DNA of 64,000 nt from Halobacillus karajensis (lineage in GTDB: Bacteria; Bacillota; Bacilli; Bacillales; Halobacillaceae): positions 186,001-250,000 of the forward strand of contig NZ_FNWW01000004.1 of NCBI RefSeq assembly GCF_900108515.1, given 5' to 3'. The translations under genes were made by a program, and so were the position numbers. The notes below the pieces were generated by a model. It did no database searches, was not told where the DNA came from, and saw only the letters and a program-made list of their open reading frames with translations. Of this stretch, positions 17,109 to 25,540 are shown in pieces (the stretch's first letter is position 1; every line of letters starts with the position of its first letter).

Positions 17109-17516
17109 ATGATAGAAGTTTATACAGATGCTGCATGTAGTGGTGATCCGGGACCGAGTGCTGCTGGAATCATTATAAAAAAGAAGCAAATGATGAAGGA
17201 ATATCAATTTTACCTTGGCTCATGGACAAACCATGAAGCGGAGTTTCTTGCGATGATACGAGCCCTGGAACTCTGCCAGAAAATATATCCAAATGAAATT
17301 ATATCGATCCGCTCTGACTCACAAATTGCAGTGGATACAATGGATAAGCGCTACACAAAGAATGAAAAATTCCTTCCATTGTATCAGCAAATTTTGGAGC
17401 TTGAAGAGAATTTCTCACTTGTCTTTTATAAGTGGATTCCCGATAAACAAAATAAAAATGCTGATCGTTTGGCACGGCAATGTCTTCAGCATAAACAAAA
17501 CCCAGATCATTTATAG
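17109..17516 (+). CDS. RNase H-like (RNase HI fold) protein
   Basis: A 135-residue single-domain protein of the RNase HI fold. All four acidic residues of the active site are visible: D7 in VYTDAAC, Glu in NHEAEFLA (near 42), Asp in SIRSDSQIA (near 66) and Asp in KNADRLAR (near 117). It lacks the basic-protrusion handle of E. coli RNase HI, like related Bacillus proteins such as YpeP and YpdQ, some of which are reported inactive. With the catalytic set intact, RNA:DNA hybrid cleavage is plausible but untested. ATG has AGGGGG 7 bases upstream. The stop lies inside a terminator stem shared with the convergent gene. Confidence 0.85.
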   Translation: MIEVYTDAACSGDPGPSAAGIIIKKKQMMKEYQFYLGSWTNHEAEFLAMIRALELCQKIYPNEIISIRSDSQIAVDTMDKRYTKNEKFLPLYQQILELEENFSLVFYKWIPDKQNKNADRLARQCLQHKQNPDHL

Positions 17517-17528
17517 ATCTGGGTTTTT
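17497..17528. terminator. Bidirectional terminator between convergent genes
   Basis: The stem AAAACCCAGATC / GATCTGGGTTTT with a 7-base loop has Ts on the plus strand and As that become Ts on the minus strand. It overlaps the end of the RNase H-like gene. Confidence 0.85.
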
Positions 17529-17814
17529 ATCTACTTGTAGTCTTTGCGATAGATAACTGTTCCTCAATAGACTCATATGCCATCCGCTTGTTGGTGATAT
17601 CGGTTTTAGCAATATGTTCAAGGATGCTGATGAAGAAGCTTGGATCGAATGTCTGTTGGACTTTAAGTGTCATTTTGACCGCTACAATAGTCTTCCATTC
17701 GGGTGCATTAGCAGAATTTTTTCCAAAATAAATAAATTGGACATCCTCATCACTCAATTTAAAGCCTTTACTCCAAAGATCTTCAAGAAAGTAAGCTAGT
17801 GTGTTTCTATACAT
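17527..17814 (-). CDS. Uncharacterised 95-residue protein
   Basis: An Asp/Glu/Lys-containing soluble protein of 95 residues with blocks FLEDLWSKGFKLSDEDVQFIYFGKN (in part), TLKVQQTFDPSFFISILE and a helical tail. It may belong to a small Bacillaceae family without known function (my recollection of DUF6123 has similar motifs, but I cannot confirm it). ATG has AAGGAG 7 bases upstream. It is convergent with the RNase H-like gene and shares its terminator. Confidence 0.65.
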   Translation of the reverse strand: MYRNTLAYFLEDLWSKGFKLSDEDVQFIYFGKNSANAPEWKTIVAVKMTLKVQQTFDPSFFISILEHIAKTDITNKRMAYESIEEQLSIAKTTSR

Positions 17815-17965
17815 AAGCCGCTCCTTATTCTCTCATTCATCGTCGATATGTAGATTGCCATCGACACCTGTCCCCTTTTTTCCCTATCATAACAAAAATA
17901 AAGCGGTTTTTCCTTTTTTTAAAATTTTTCGTTATTTCTTTTTTATCAAAATACTCTCTCTTCAC

Positions 17966-17991
17966 GAAAAGAACTTCCTTAACGGAAGTCC
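17966..17991 (-). terminator. Terminator after the small membrane-protein gene
   Basis: On the minus strand a GGACTTCC stem, 5-base loop, GGAAGTTC and TTTT, about 50 bases after the stop of the gene at 18042-18215. Confidence 0.6.
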
Positions 17992-18041
17992 TTTAAAGCT
18001 TACTATTGAATGTAAAACGATCAGATATAAGAGGTGTAGGT

Positions 18042-18215
18042 TTATCTAATCGAAATGGTTTGTTCATATGATTTTTCAGGCTTGGACTGAGATCGAACTT
18101 GCTTCATTTTCCATAGATCTAAAACCGACTTTGCTGGCAAACTGCCTACTTTGGCTAACATATACACCATCAGACTGCTATAAACGGCTACAACCAGGAA
18201 TATGATGATAAACAT
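18042..18215 (-). CDS. Small single-span membrane protein, 57 residues
   Basis: The ATG at 18215 is preferred because GGTTAGGTG precedes it; the longer frame to 18293 has no ribosome-binding site. The protein begins with one membrane helix (about residues 1-22, MFIIIFLVVAVYSSLMVYML) and ends with a basic, Ser/Lys-rich cytoplasmic or external tail (KMKQVRSQSK). No recognised family. It follows the polyketide genes with about 90 bases between, so it may or may not be co-transcribed. Confidence 0.5.
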   Translation of the reverse strand: MFIIIFLVVAVYSSLMVYMLAKVGSLPAKSVLDLWKMKQVRSQSKPEKSYEQTISIR

Positions 18216-18307
18216 GATCGCACCTAACCCTTCCAATTGATAATGATTTTCATTTCTATTTAGGATTATAGCAAATGAAGAAAGGAAGTGCAACGTTTTT
18301 AGAATAT

Positions 18308-18817
18308 TCAGGCCCTGTCCTCAAGCGCTTTTTCTTCTACTGGAATCCTTATGGTGAGTAGGAGTAAATGTAAAAATGGAAATACAAGAGCTGTTAAATA
18401 AGCATGAAATAAAACAGGGATTACCATCATTTCAAAGAAAACAATGACATAATTAGGGTGTTTGATATAACGATATATCCCTTTTCGAATGGGTTTCTCT
18501 TCAGGCATTACAAGGATCCTAGTATTCCACCTTTTCCCCAGTGTTTTAATACAAGCCATTCTTAGTACTTGCAAGGTAAGAAAGATCGCGAGAGCCGGGT
18601 AAAATAGCGGTTGCTGTTGGAAGGATGTCCAAACAAACTCAATGATGATAGCCATAAAAAAGGCGGTATGCAAAAGAATGAAAAGAAAGTAATGACCTTG
18701 CCCCCATTCCCTCGCTCCTCTTTTCAACATCCATTTACGGTTTCGACTTGCAAGCACAAGTTCACCCAGTCTTTGAAAAATGATGAAAGAAAAAATCATC
18801 CATAAGAAAATTTCCAT
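18308..18817 (-). CDS. bpsB: Isoprenylcysteine carboxyl methyltransferase-like (BpsB) protein
   Basis: A 169-residue integral membrane methyltransferase of the ICMT/YpbQ family with four or five membrane segments. The C-terminal SAM-binding signature is visible as RKGIYRYIKHPNYVIVFFE (near 110-128). In B. subtilis the adjacent pair bpsA-bpsB makes alkylpyrones and O-methylates them. Here it starts 1 base after the stop of the type III polyketide synthase, so the two are translationally linked, strongly supporting a BpsB role. The substrate is inferred from this pairing. Confidence 0.87.
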   Translation of the reverse strand: MEIFLWMIFSFIIFQRLGELVLASRNRKWMLKRGAREWGQGHYFLFILLHTAFFMAIIIEFVWTSFQQQPLFYPALAIFLTLQVLRMACIKTLGKRWNTRILVMPEEKPIRKGIYRYIKHPNYVIVFFEMMVIPVLFHAYLTALVFPFLHLLLLTIRIPVEEKALEDRA

Positions 18818-18818
18818 T

Positions 18819-19901
18819 TCACATCCACTCCAAGCTGATAATTTCTGAACTAAAACCTGGGCCTAAGGAAGTCATCATTGATTTTGTACCTTTACCTGGT
18901 TGGTTACTTAACACTTCATGTAGGACAAAGTGGACCGTTGGGGAAGACATATTCCCATGACAAGCTAAGACTTTTCTCGGAATATCCAGAACCTTTTCTC
19001 CTAAATTAAATACTTCCTGATAAGCCTCCAATACTTTACGACCTCCAGGATGCGCAATAATAAAAGGGAGCTCTTGAATAGCCCATCCGTTCCTTTTAAT
19101 CACCTCATCTGCATGCATACTCCAAAATTGTCTTACTAGCTTTGGAATGCTTTTATTAAAAATCACTTCAAAACCTGTATCCACAATTCTCCATCCCATG
19201 ACATCTGTGCTATTTTGTTTTGTCTTTGAGCTTGCGTTCAGAATGTTAGCTAATGATCTTTTAGATCTTTTCAACCACTTCGATTTATCACCTACGACTA
19301 GAACAGCTGAAGCTCCATCACCAAACAAGGCCGTGCCTACAAAGTTGCTCACCCGAGAATCCTCAGGTTGAAAGGTCAGACTGCAAAGCTCCACACAAAC
19401 GACAAGCACACTCTGGGATGGATGACCGATCAGCCACTCATAAGCTCTAGCTAACCCGCTTGTTCCTCCCGCACAACCAAGACCAAAAAGAGGCGAGCGT
19501 TTCGTATCATCTCGGAAGCCGAGTTCATTCATTATATAGGTGTCAAGTGTTGGGGTTGAAATCCCTGTCGAAGAAACAAAAATAATATGATCTACATCAT
19601 AAGGAGGAACCTCTTCAGACAAATGATTACCGGATAAGCAGGATTGAATAGCTTCTATGGAATACTTCAATGCTTTATGGTGATACAATGTATTTCTTTC
19701 TTCCAAACCGCGCGGTTCTTTAAACCATGACAAAGGGGCGGCAAACTGACGCTCTTCAATATTTGCATGTTCAAATATGGGTAAGAGTCTTTTTTTCTCA
19801 TTTTCTTTCAGAGGAAATAAGTCATAAACAAGTTTCTGAACATCCGTTTGCAGACAAGGATATTCAGCACATTGAATACCGGACGATAGTATGTATGGCA
19901 T
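18819..19901 (-). CDS. bpsA: Type III polyketide synthase (chalcone synthase-like BpsA)
   Basis: Condenses malonyl-CoA onto fatty acyl-CoA to give alkylpyrones in Bacillus. The 360-residue protein has the active-site Cys in LGCAGGTSGLARAYEWL (near 142), the catalytic His in FIIAHPGGRKVLEAY (near 281) and Asn in ACHGNMSSPTVHFVL (near 314), the full thiolase-fold triad. The ATG at 19901 is chosen because AAGGAGG lies 6 bases before it; an ATG two codons earlier is too close. Followed immediately by its methyltransferase partner bpsB. Its product would be a membrane-associated lipid, by analogy. Confidence 0.92.
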   Translation of the reverse strand: MPYILSSGIQCAEYPCLQTDVQKLVYDLFPLKENEKKRLLPIFEHANIEERQFAAPLSWFKEPRGLEERNTLYHHKALKYSIEAIQSCLSGNHLSEEVPPYDVDHIIFVSSTGISTPTLDTYIMNELGFRDDTKRSPLFGLGCAGGTSGLARAYEWLIGHPSQSVLVVCVELCSLTFQPEDSRVSNFVGTALFGDGASAVLVVGDKSKWLKRSKRSLANILNASSKTKQNSTDVMGWRIVDTGFEVIFNKSIPKLVRQFWSMHADEVIKRNGWAIQELPFIIAHPGGRKVLEAYQEVFNLGEKVLDIPRKVLACHGNMSSPTVHFVLHEVLSNQPGKGTKSMMTSLGPGFSSEIISLEWM

Positions 19902-19945
19902 GGTCATCCTCCTTTTTCTTACTATGCGCCGAAAAAGGAGGAATT

Positions 19946-20129
19946 ATGAATCCATCAGAATGTAACGAAAATTATTGAAGCCCTTGGCTTTATAGGAGAT
20001 TAAAGTGCAGATTCCACTTGAGGGAGAGGTGGCAGGAGATCTGGGAAATATGATCACTGGGAACAGTATTGGTTGATCACACGTATCGATGGAAGAAGAG
20101 AAATGTTTCAAACAACAAAAAAGGAGTAA
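19946..20129 (+). pseudogene. Decayed small ORF with a strong ribosome-binding site
   Basis: ATG at 19946 has AAGGAGG 5 bases upstream. The frame reads MNPSECNENY, a TGA (19976-19978), then continues LYRRLKCRFHLRERWQEIW to a second TGA at 20051; the next frame then gives YDHWEQYWLITRIDGRREMF and ends at TAA 20127. One stop and one frameshift would restore a Trp/Arg-rich protein of about 60 residues. I recognise no family. The rest of the 375-base gap between bpsA and the SDR gene holds nothing I can support. Confidence 0.35.
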
Positions 20130-20282
20130 CTATTCCCTAGTATGGAAAAATACATCAACTTTCTCTTCTTCTCATAATCAAAAGAAACATTTAACTCCAT
20201 CCATTGCGATCAGCGATTTTTATAAAATCCGGCGCTTTACTAAGCCAAACAAACCTATGGCCTCTATAGCATTATAAAAAAC

Positions 20283-21050
20283 TTAAAACCCATAAATGGT
20301 CATCCCCCCATCCACAAATAGGGTCTGTCCTGTCATATAATTCCCTGCTTCGGATGCTAAAAAGATGGCTGCGCCAGTTAATTCTTCAAGTTTACCAATC
20401 CTGTTTAATGGTGTACGATCAAGGATTGCTTGTACATATTCTTCATCTTCCAGAAGTTTTTCGGTAAGAGACGTTGGGAAATACCACGGTCCAATAGCGT
20501 TTACGTTTATATTGTGTTTCCCCCATTCTAATGCAAGGTTTTTTGTCATTTGAATCAAGGCACTCTTAGTCATTGCATATACGACTCCTGTTCGTAAAGC
20601 TGTGTGGCCGCCAACTGATGAAATATTAATGATTTTCCCCTGTTCTTCCCTTTTCATGACTGTACCGGCATATTGAGAAAGAAAAAATGCACTTCTCATG
20701 TTTGTAGTTATAATTTGATCCCATTCCTCCTCGGTAACATTCTCTGCCTTACTCCTAATATTCAAACCTGCGTTATTCACCCAAATATCGATCGGCCGGC
20801 CATCACGTAACCGTTCTACTTCACGTTTAATGGCTTCATAACCCGTAATGTCATGACAAAGGAGGTAAGCTTTAGAGCCTATTTCCTCCACTTCTTTTTT
20901 TGTATTTTCAAGGTCTTCATAATTTCTCGCAATGACAATAACATCGGCCCCTGATTCCGCAAAAGCGAGAGTGATCGCTTTTCCAATTCCTTTCGTCCCA
21001 CCTGTAACAACAGCAAGTTTCCTATCTAATCGAAAGTTAGGTACATACAT
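20283..21050 (-). CDS. Short-chain dehydrogenase/reductase
   Basis: A classical SDR of 255 residues with the NAD(P) motif TGGTKGIGKA (residues 16-25), NNAG (near 92), the catalytic Ser in NISSVGGH (near 144) and the YxxxK pair YAMTK (near 157-161), and a C-terminal FVDGGMT. It resembles gluconate 5-dehydrogenase and 3-oxoacyl-ACP reductase-like SDRs, which cannot be told apart without comparison. The Arg (ARN) after the second strand suggests NADP(H) preference. It is close to, but not tightly coupled with, the polyketide synthase pair, so participation in that pathway is only a possibility. Confidence 0.85.
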   Translation of the reverse strand: MYVPNFRLDRKLAVVTGGTKGIGKAITLAFAESGADVIVIARNYEDLENTKKEVEEIGSKAYLLCHDITGYEAIKREVERLRDGRPIDIWVNNAGLNIRSKAENVTEEEWDQIITTNMRSAFFLSQYAGTVMKREEQGKIINISSVGGHTALRTGVVYAMTKSALIQMTKNLALEWGKHNINVNAIGPWYFPTSLTEKLLEDEEYVQAILDRTPLNRIGKLEELTGAAIFLASEAGNYMTGQTLFVDGGMTIYGF

Positions 21051-21173
21051 ACGAGCTCCTCCAATAACAATATTGAATTTTCAGTATAGTATAACATTTT
21101 TGCAAATTATTTACAGGATTAAAGGAGTGACATAAAATGAATAAGCCTAAATGAAAAGAAGGGAGTTGTCTGT

Positions 21174-21719
21174 ATGAAAAAATGGTTGTACGTATTAGGG
21201 ATATCCGGCTCACTCATCTTAACAGGATGTAACGGGAATGCAGAAGACACAAACGCGGAGACAGAAAATCAAGCGGAAGAAAAAACGGAAGAGGTAAATG
21301 AGCAACAAGTTAAAAAGGAAATACTTAAAGCGCAAATGGAGCTAACAAACACATTCAAACCTTACCAAGAAAAAATTACAGCCTATCAAGCTGCTGTGTC
21401 AGCAGAAGAGCCTGATTCAGAAACCATTCAGTCCACAGGGAAAGAGGCTAAAACTGCCGCAAGCGAAGCAGCCTCAAAAGTAGAAGATTTCACTATTGAA
21501 GCAGATCTTCCTGAGGATGTGAACACTGCATTTAACGATTCACTTCCATCTCTTCAAGCGTATTATGAGCACGTTGAGTCAGCACTAAACGAGAATTTAG
21601 AAGAAGCAGACTTCACATCAGCAGAAGAGAAATTCACAGAATTCAATAATCAATTCAATGAAATTATTGAAAAGGCAGGGTTCCCTGCTGCTCCGGATTT
21701 AATGGAGGAAATGTCATAA
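21174..21719 (+). CDS. Acidic lipoprotein of unknown function
   Basis: An N-terminal lipoprotein signal (MKKWLYVLGISGSLILTGC) ends at the lipobox LTGC with Cys 19 as the lipidated residue. The mature part (about 160 residues) is strongly acidic and helical, with Glu/Ala/Gln-rich amphipathic stretches and no Cys. It would be anchored on the outer face of the membrane. No family recognised. GGGAG lies 10 bases before the ATG. A five-codon ORF with its own GGAGTG site lies just upstream (21137-21154). The acidic bias fits a halotolerant host. Confidence 0.75.
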   Translation: MKKWLYVLGISGSLILTGCNGNAEDTNAETENQAEEKTEEVNEQQVKKEILKAQMELTNTFKPYQEKITAYQAAVSAEEPDSETIQSTGKEAKTAASEAASKVEDFTIEADLPEDVNTAFNDSLPSLQAYYEHVESALNENLEEADFTSAEEKFTEFNNQFNEIIEKAGFPAAPDLMEEMS

Positions 21720-21768
21720 ATCTCACTTCAATAAAACCGATAAACCATCACAGATTCTATGATTTCTT

Positions 21769-21813
21769 AATAAAGAAAGCCCACTGGTTTTTCCAGATGG
21801 GCTTTCTTTATTA
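21769..21813. terminator. Bidirectional terminator between lipoprotein and ypwA
   Basis: The stem AAAGAAAGCCCACTGG / CCAGATGGGCTTTCTTT with one mismatch is flanked by T and A runs; it reaches into the ypwA stop codon. Confidence 0.85.
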
Positions 21814-23304
21814 GAAGTGGTAAATTTGCTTATATTTTCTTGTTAAATATTCAATTAGAAATTCGGGATTAAGTTCTTCCCCTGTTACATCTTTTAATAT
21901 TTCTAAAGGCTTTTTCATTTTGCCGTACTGATGCACATTCTCAGTCAACCACTCTTTGATCTTATTAAAATTCCCTTCTTCAATGCATTGACTGACATCT
22001 ATTTCTTCCTGCATTTTAGCATGAAATTGGGAGGCATACATATATCCTAGCGCATACGATGGAAAATATCCAAAATCACCACCAGACCAGTGAATGTCCT
22101 GTAACACTCCATCTGAATCCTTGTCTGGACGAACGCCAAGGTAATCTTCCATCTTTTGATTCCAAAGGACAGGTAGATCTTTCACTTCAACCTCCCCGTC
22201 AATTAGTGATTTTTCCAACTCGTATCTGACCATAATATGGAGACAATAAGTCAATTCATCTGCTTCAATTCTTATTAAAGAAGGCTTCACTTCATTAACT
22301 GCAGGATAAAACTTTTCAAGTGGGAGGGTTTGAAAGTTCTCAGGTGCATAGGATTTAAACAATTCATAATGATTTTTCCAAAAACCTTCACTTCGAGCGA
22401 CGAAGTTCTCCCAAAACAAAGATTGGGATTCATGAATCCCCATGCTCGTTCCATCTGCAAGCGGAGTCAAGGCAAGTTTTGGATCGATGTTTTGTTCATA
22501 AAGGGCGTGACCTCCCTCATGTATGGTACCAAATACCGCCGTACGGAAGTCTGTTTCATCATACTTTGTTGTCACACGGACATCCTTAATGTTCAGGCCA
22601 ATTGCAAAAGGGTGAATCGTTTCATCGAGTCGGCCTGCTTCAAAATCATAACCCATTCGTTTTAAAATGACTTCACTGAACTTAGCCTGGTTTTCCTTAG
22701 GAAAGTGTCCCTCCAATACACTCGGATCAGGTTTAAAAGAGGATGTTTTAATCTTTATCAACAGTTGTGTTAAGGCTTCTCTTACTTTTGGGAATACTTC
22801 ATCAAGCACCTTGACTGTTACCCCTGGTTCATAATTATTTAATAGGGCATCGTATCTGTGATCTTCGTACCCCCAATAATCAGCAAACCTGCGATTATAT
22901 TCAACTAGCTCTTCTAAATAAGGCCGGAACTGCTCAAAATCATTATTCTCTTTTGCTTCCGCCCAAACCGACTCTGCCTTGGTTTGAAGGGTAACATAGG
23001 CGCGGTACTCTTCAGTAGGAATTTTAGCGTTTTTGTCATAAGTCTCCTCGGCTTCTTCAACGGCCCTTTTCACGACAGGGTCCTGAACGTTCCCTTTCAG
23101 TTCCTCAATGCATTGCCGCATTTCCTTTGAAGTCTGGATGTCGTGTACCTTTTGCGATAGGACGCCGAGAACTTCTGAACGCCCTTCTGCACTTTTTCTT
23201 GGAGCTTTTGTTCGCATATCCCATGCCATTAATCCGATCGCTTCCACATAAGCGGCTTGTTGCTTCATTAGTTCCATAAACTTTTGCTCTGTAGCCATAC
23301 TCAC
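21811..23304 (-). CDS. ypwA: Carboxypeptidase Taq (M32 metallopeptidase)
   Basis: Zinc (or cobalt) carboxypeptidase of the M32 family, a mostly helical cytoplasmic enzyme that trims C-terminal residues from peptides. 497 residues, matching the B. subtilis YpwA length. The metal motif TIHEGGHALYEQ (HExxH variant HEGGH near residue 262) is followed by the downstream Glu in HESQSLFWEN (near 290), and the family block IRIEADELTYCLHIMVRYELE is present (near 348). The GTG at 23304 is chosen because GGGAGAG lies 7 bases before it. Gap to rlmL upstream is 45 bases, so the two may be one transcript, as in B. subtilis. Confidence 0.94.
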   Translation of the reverse strand: MSMATEQKFMELMKQQAAYVEAIGLMAWDMRTKAPRKSAEGRSEVLGVLSQKVHDIQTSKEMRQCIEELKGNVQDPVVKRAVEEAEETYDKNAKIPTEEYRAYVTLQTKAESVWAEAKENNDFEQFRPYLEELVEYNRRFADYWGYEDHRYDALLNNYEPGVTVKVLDEVFPKVREALTQLLIKIKTSSFKPDPSVLEGHFPKENQAKFSEVILKRMGYDFEAGRLDETIHPFAIGLNIKDVRVTTKYDETDFRTAVFGTIHEGGHALYEQNIDPKLALTPLADGTSMGIHESQSLFWENFVARSEGFWKNHYELFKSYAPENFQTLPLEKFYPAVNEVKPSLIRIEADELTYCLHIMVRYELEKSLIDGEVEVKDLPVLWNQKMEDYLGVRPDKDSDGVLQDIHWSGGDFGYFPSYALGYMYASQFHAKMQEEIDVSQCIEEGNFNKIKEWLTENVHQYGKMKKPLEILKDVTGEELNPEFLIEYLTRKYKQIYHF

Positions 23305-23349
23305 ATTTCATCTCTCCCTCTCTCATCACCAGAATCACTCTATACGACC

Positions 23350-24519
23350 TTAAAATCCAAATCCTTTTCCATTTTTAGATATCGATTTGGGACGTCTTCC
23401 AAAGTACTGGTAGTAATCTGTTTTGATGAAGCCATTGAAGAGCTTACGTTTTTTGGTGGCAGGCTTTCCGTAAAGTTTTTCAAACCCTTCATGAGAAGTA
23501 AGAATGTACACACTCCAAGATGGATGATCACGCATAATCGTCCCTAAATCATGATACATTTGTTCCACTTCTTCCCGCTCCCCCATACGCTCTCCATAAG
23601 GAGGATTAGACACAAGGTATCCATTTTCCTGCTTGGGTTTAAAATCACTCATCTGCATTTGTTTCCATGTGATTAAATCCCCAAGTCCAGCTTCCATTGC
23701 ATTTTTTTGGGCAATTTCAATTAACGTAGGGTCTAGATCCGATCCGATTATTTGTAAGGGCTGATCATAATTGGCAGCATCTTCCGCCTCCTGGAATGCG
23801 TCATCCCAAACCTTGGGTGGAATAAACCCCCATTCCTCAGATGCAAATTCTCTGTTAAAACCAGGGGCAATATTTTGTCCAATTAAAGCAGCCTCAATGG
23901 CAATTGTCCCTGATCCACAAAATGGATCTACAAAAGGCTGATCTGGTGTCCAATTCGTAATTTGGACAAGAGCTGCAGCTAAGGTTTCCTTAAGGGGGGC
24001 CTCCCCTTGTCCCACTCTGTAGCCTCTTTTATGCAACCCACTGCCTGAAGTATCAATAGTAAGTAAAGCCTCATCTTTATGAAGAGCGACTTCCACCCGA
24101 TAAAAAGATCCCGTTTCCTTCAACCATGTAGTAATCCCATGTTTTACTTTGAGCTTTTCTACAATGGCTTTTTTTACAATAGACTGACAATCCGGGACAC
24201 TGTATAGCTTAGATTTCACTGATTTTCCGACAACCGGAAACTCCCCATCCTCTTCTATAAAGGCTTCCCACGGCAATTCCTTTGTCCTTTCAAATAATTC
24301 ATCGAATGTTGTAGCTTTGAACCTTCCTACAAGCAATTTAACTCGATCTGCTGTTCTAAGCCAAAGGTTTGCACGTGGAATGGCAGAAACATCCGCTTCA
24401 AAAATTACTCTTCCGTTTTCGATCGTTACATTCTCATAGCCAAGAGCTTTGACCTCGTTCCCAACTATGGATTCAAGCCCCATAGCTGCTGTAGCGATCA
24501 ATGTCACTTTTTTAGGCAT
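23350..24519 (-). CDS. rlmL: 23S rRNA (guanine-N2)-methyltransferase, RlmL/YpsC type
   Basis: A 389-residue THUMP-methyltransferase. Residues 1-160 hold the ferredoxin-like and THUMP RNA-binding part (LLVGRFKATTFDELFERTK). Residues about 165-380 are the Rossmann methyltransferase with the SAM motif DPFCGSGTIAIEAAL (near 195), the IIGSDLDP acidic loop (near 245) and the catalytic NPPYGERMG (near 306). It corresponds to B. subtilis YpsC, next to rnpB in the same order. Position upstream of ypwA is also conserved. The exact guanosine target is inferred from the family. Confidence 0.93.
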   Translation of the reverse strand: MPKKVTLIATAAMGLESIVGNEVKALGYENVTIENGRVIFEADVSAIPRANLWLRTADRVKLLVGRFKATTFDELFERTKELPWEAFIEEDGEFPVVGKSVKSKLYSVPDCQSIVKKAIVEKLKVKHGITTWLKETGSFYRVEVALHKDEALLTIDTSGSGLHKRGYRVGQGEAPLKETLAAALVQITNWTPDQPFVDPFCGSGTIAIEAALIGQNIAPGFNREFASEEWGFIPPKVWDDAFQEAEDAANYDQPLQIIGSDLDPTLIEIAQKNAMEAGLGDLITWKQMQMSDFKPKQENGYLVSNPPYGERMGEREEVEQMYHDLGTIMRDHPSWSVYILTSHEGFEKLYGKPATKKRKLFNGFIKTDYYQYFGRRPKSISKNGKGFGF

Positions 24520-24608
24520 ATTTAAGACCTCCTGATATGTAATGGATGTTATTGGTTTTATTAAATGAAATGGTTTATTATTTTCTTAGGATTTTCCGAA
24601 TGCATAAA

Positions 24609-24650
24609 ATAAAAACCCTCCTAAAAAGCATACGGCTTTTCAGAAGGGTG
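24609..24650 (-). terminator. Terminator of the RNase P RNA gene
   Basis: On the minus strand an ACCCTTCTGAAAAGC / GCTTTTTAGGAGGGT stem is followed by TTTTTATTTT. Confidence 0.9.
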
Positions 24651-24666
24651 TAACCTGTATCAATAG

Positions 24667-25064
24667 CGACCTTTGAATACTCTGTAAGCCATGTTCTGTG
24701 CCATTGTACTGCAAACGGTGGTCAACCTCGTACTCCGGTGGCAATCATCTATCTGCCGCTAAACGGCCTCTTCTCTGGTTGAATTCCCATTGAAAAGTGC
24801 CCCTACCTATATTTGGGTTGCTCGCTCGTGGGGTTTACCTCGTTCCACCCGAAGTATTTCTACTCCGGCTCCGTCACTGTGGCACTTTCAAGGTAGTCAT
24901 CCCTTATCCAAAGACTTAGGGATTTTCCCTGCCGTAAGTTCTGATGAACTCCCTTGACTTATGGTTTCGTCAAGCACGAACACTACAAACATCTCAGTTT
25001 GTGCGAGCATGGACTTTCCTCTGCGTAGTATAACTGCGCAGCGATTACCCGAGTATTCAAATGA
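24667..25064 (-). ncRNA. rnpB: RNase P RNA (type B)
   Basis: Catalytic RNA that matures tRNA 5' ends. On the minus strand it starts in TTTGAATACTCGGGTAATCGC, ahead of the universally conserved GAGGAAAGTCCATGCTCGCAC. It contains AGTGCCACAGTGACGGAG, GTGGAACGAGGTAAACCCC and ends with AACATGGCTTACAGAGTATTC. The 5' and 3' ends pair as P1 (TTTGAATACTC with GAGTATTCAAA). Length and layout follow the Bacillus type B RNA, and the neighbours rlmL and gpsB are as in B. subtilis. The exact ends are estimated from P1. Confidence 0.95.
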
Positions 25065-25108
25065 ATTTTATCTTATGTCCTTTACGCCTCGAAAAGACGT
25101 GCTAAATG

Positions 25109-25137
25109 ATTATAACAAACATTTAATCGCTTGTCAC
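25109..25137 (-). promoter_or_regulatory. Promoter of rnpB
   Basis: GTGACA and TATAAT with a 17-base spacer on the minus strand, about 45 bases before the mature RNA 5' end, implying a short 5' leader that is processed away. Confidence 0.7.
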
Positions 25138-25154
25138 ATGGAAAAAAACGGAAT

Positions 25155-25463
25155 TTAGTCAGCGTATTTGTTACCGAACACCGCTTTTTCCAAATTGGAA
25201 ACACGCTTTAAGATGTCATAATTAACTTGATGGTTATTCGTAGATGGCTGTCTTTGTCTTTGGGATGTTTCACGGGAAGACATTTTTTTCAATCGGTCAT
25301 TTTCTTGTTGTAAACGTTCGATTTCCTGTTGAAAGCGGTCATAATCCTGAATAATCAAATCCAAATATTCATCTACTTCTTCCTGGTTATACCCTCGCAT
25401 AGACGTTTTAAAGTCTTTCTCAAGTATATCCTTTCCGCTTAAATGATACTCTTCTACGTTCAT
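25155..25463 (-). CDS. gpsB: Cell-cycle protein GpsB
   Basis: A DivIVA-like cytoplasmic adaptor that shuttles PBP1 between septum and side wall. The 102-residue protein has the membrane-binding domain ([21 protein letters not shown] in part; the conserved [12 protein letters not shown] near residue 29), a coiled coil (about 40-65), a variable linker and a small C-terminal helix [17 protein letters not shown] that forms the hexamer. The ATG at 25463 (AGAGGTG upstream) is preferred over a start 22 codons earlier that lacks a site. Its client, the class A PBP gene ponA, is also in this window. Confidence 0.95.
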   Translation of the reverse strand: MNVEEYHLSGKDILEKDFKTSMRGYNQEEVDEYLDLIIQDYDRFQQEIERLQQENDRLKKMSSRETSQRQRQPSTNNHQVNYDILKRVSNLEKAVFGNKYAD

Positions 25464-25540
25464 TTTTTTCACCTCTGTTTCACACATTATACTCATTTTT
25501 TCAGATGGGAACGGAAATGTCAATTTCATTTCTTGAATAT

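Noticed and set aside
24961-25158. 65-residue plus-strand ORF
   Set aside because: It is the antisense of RNase P RNA.
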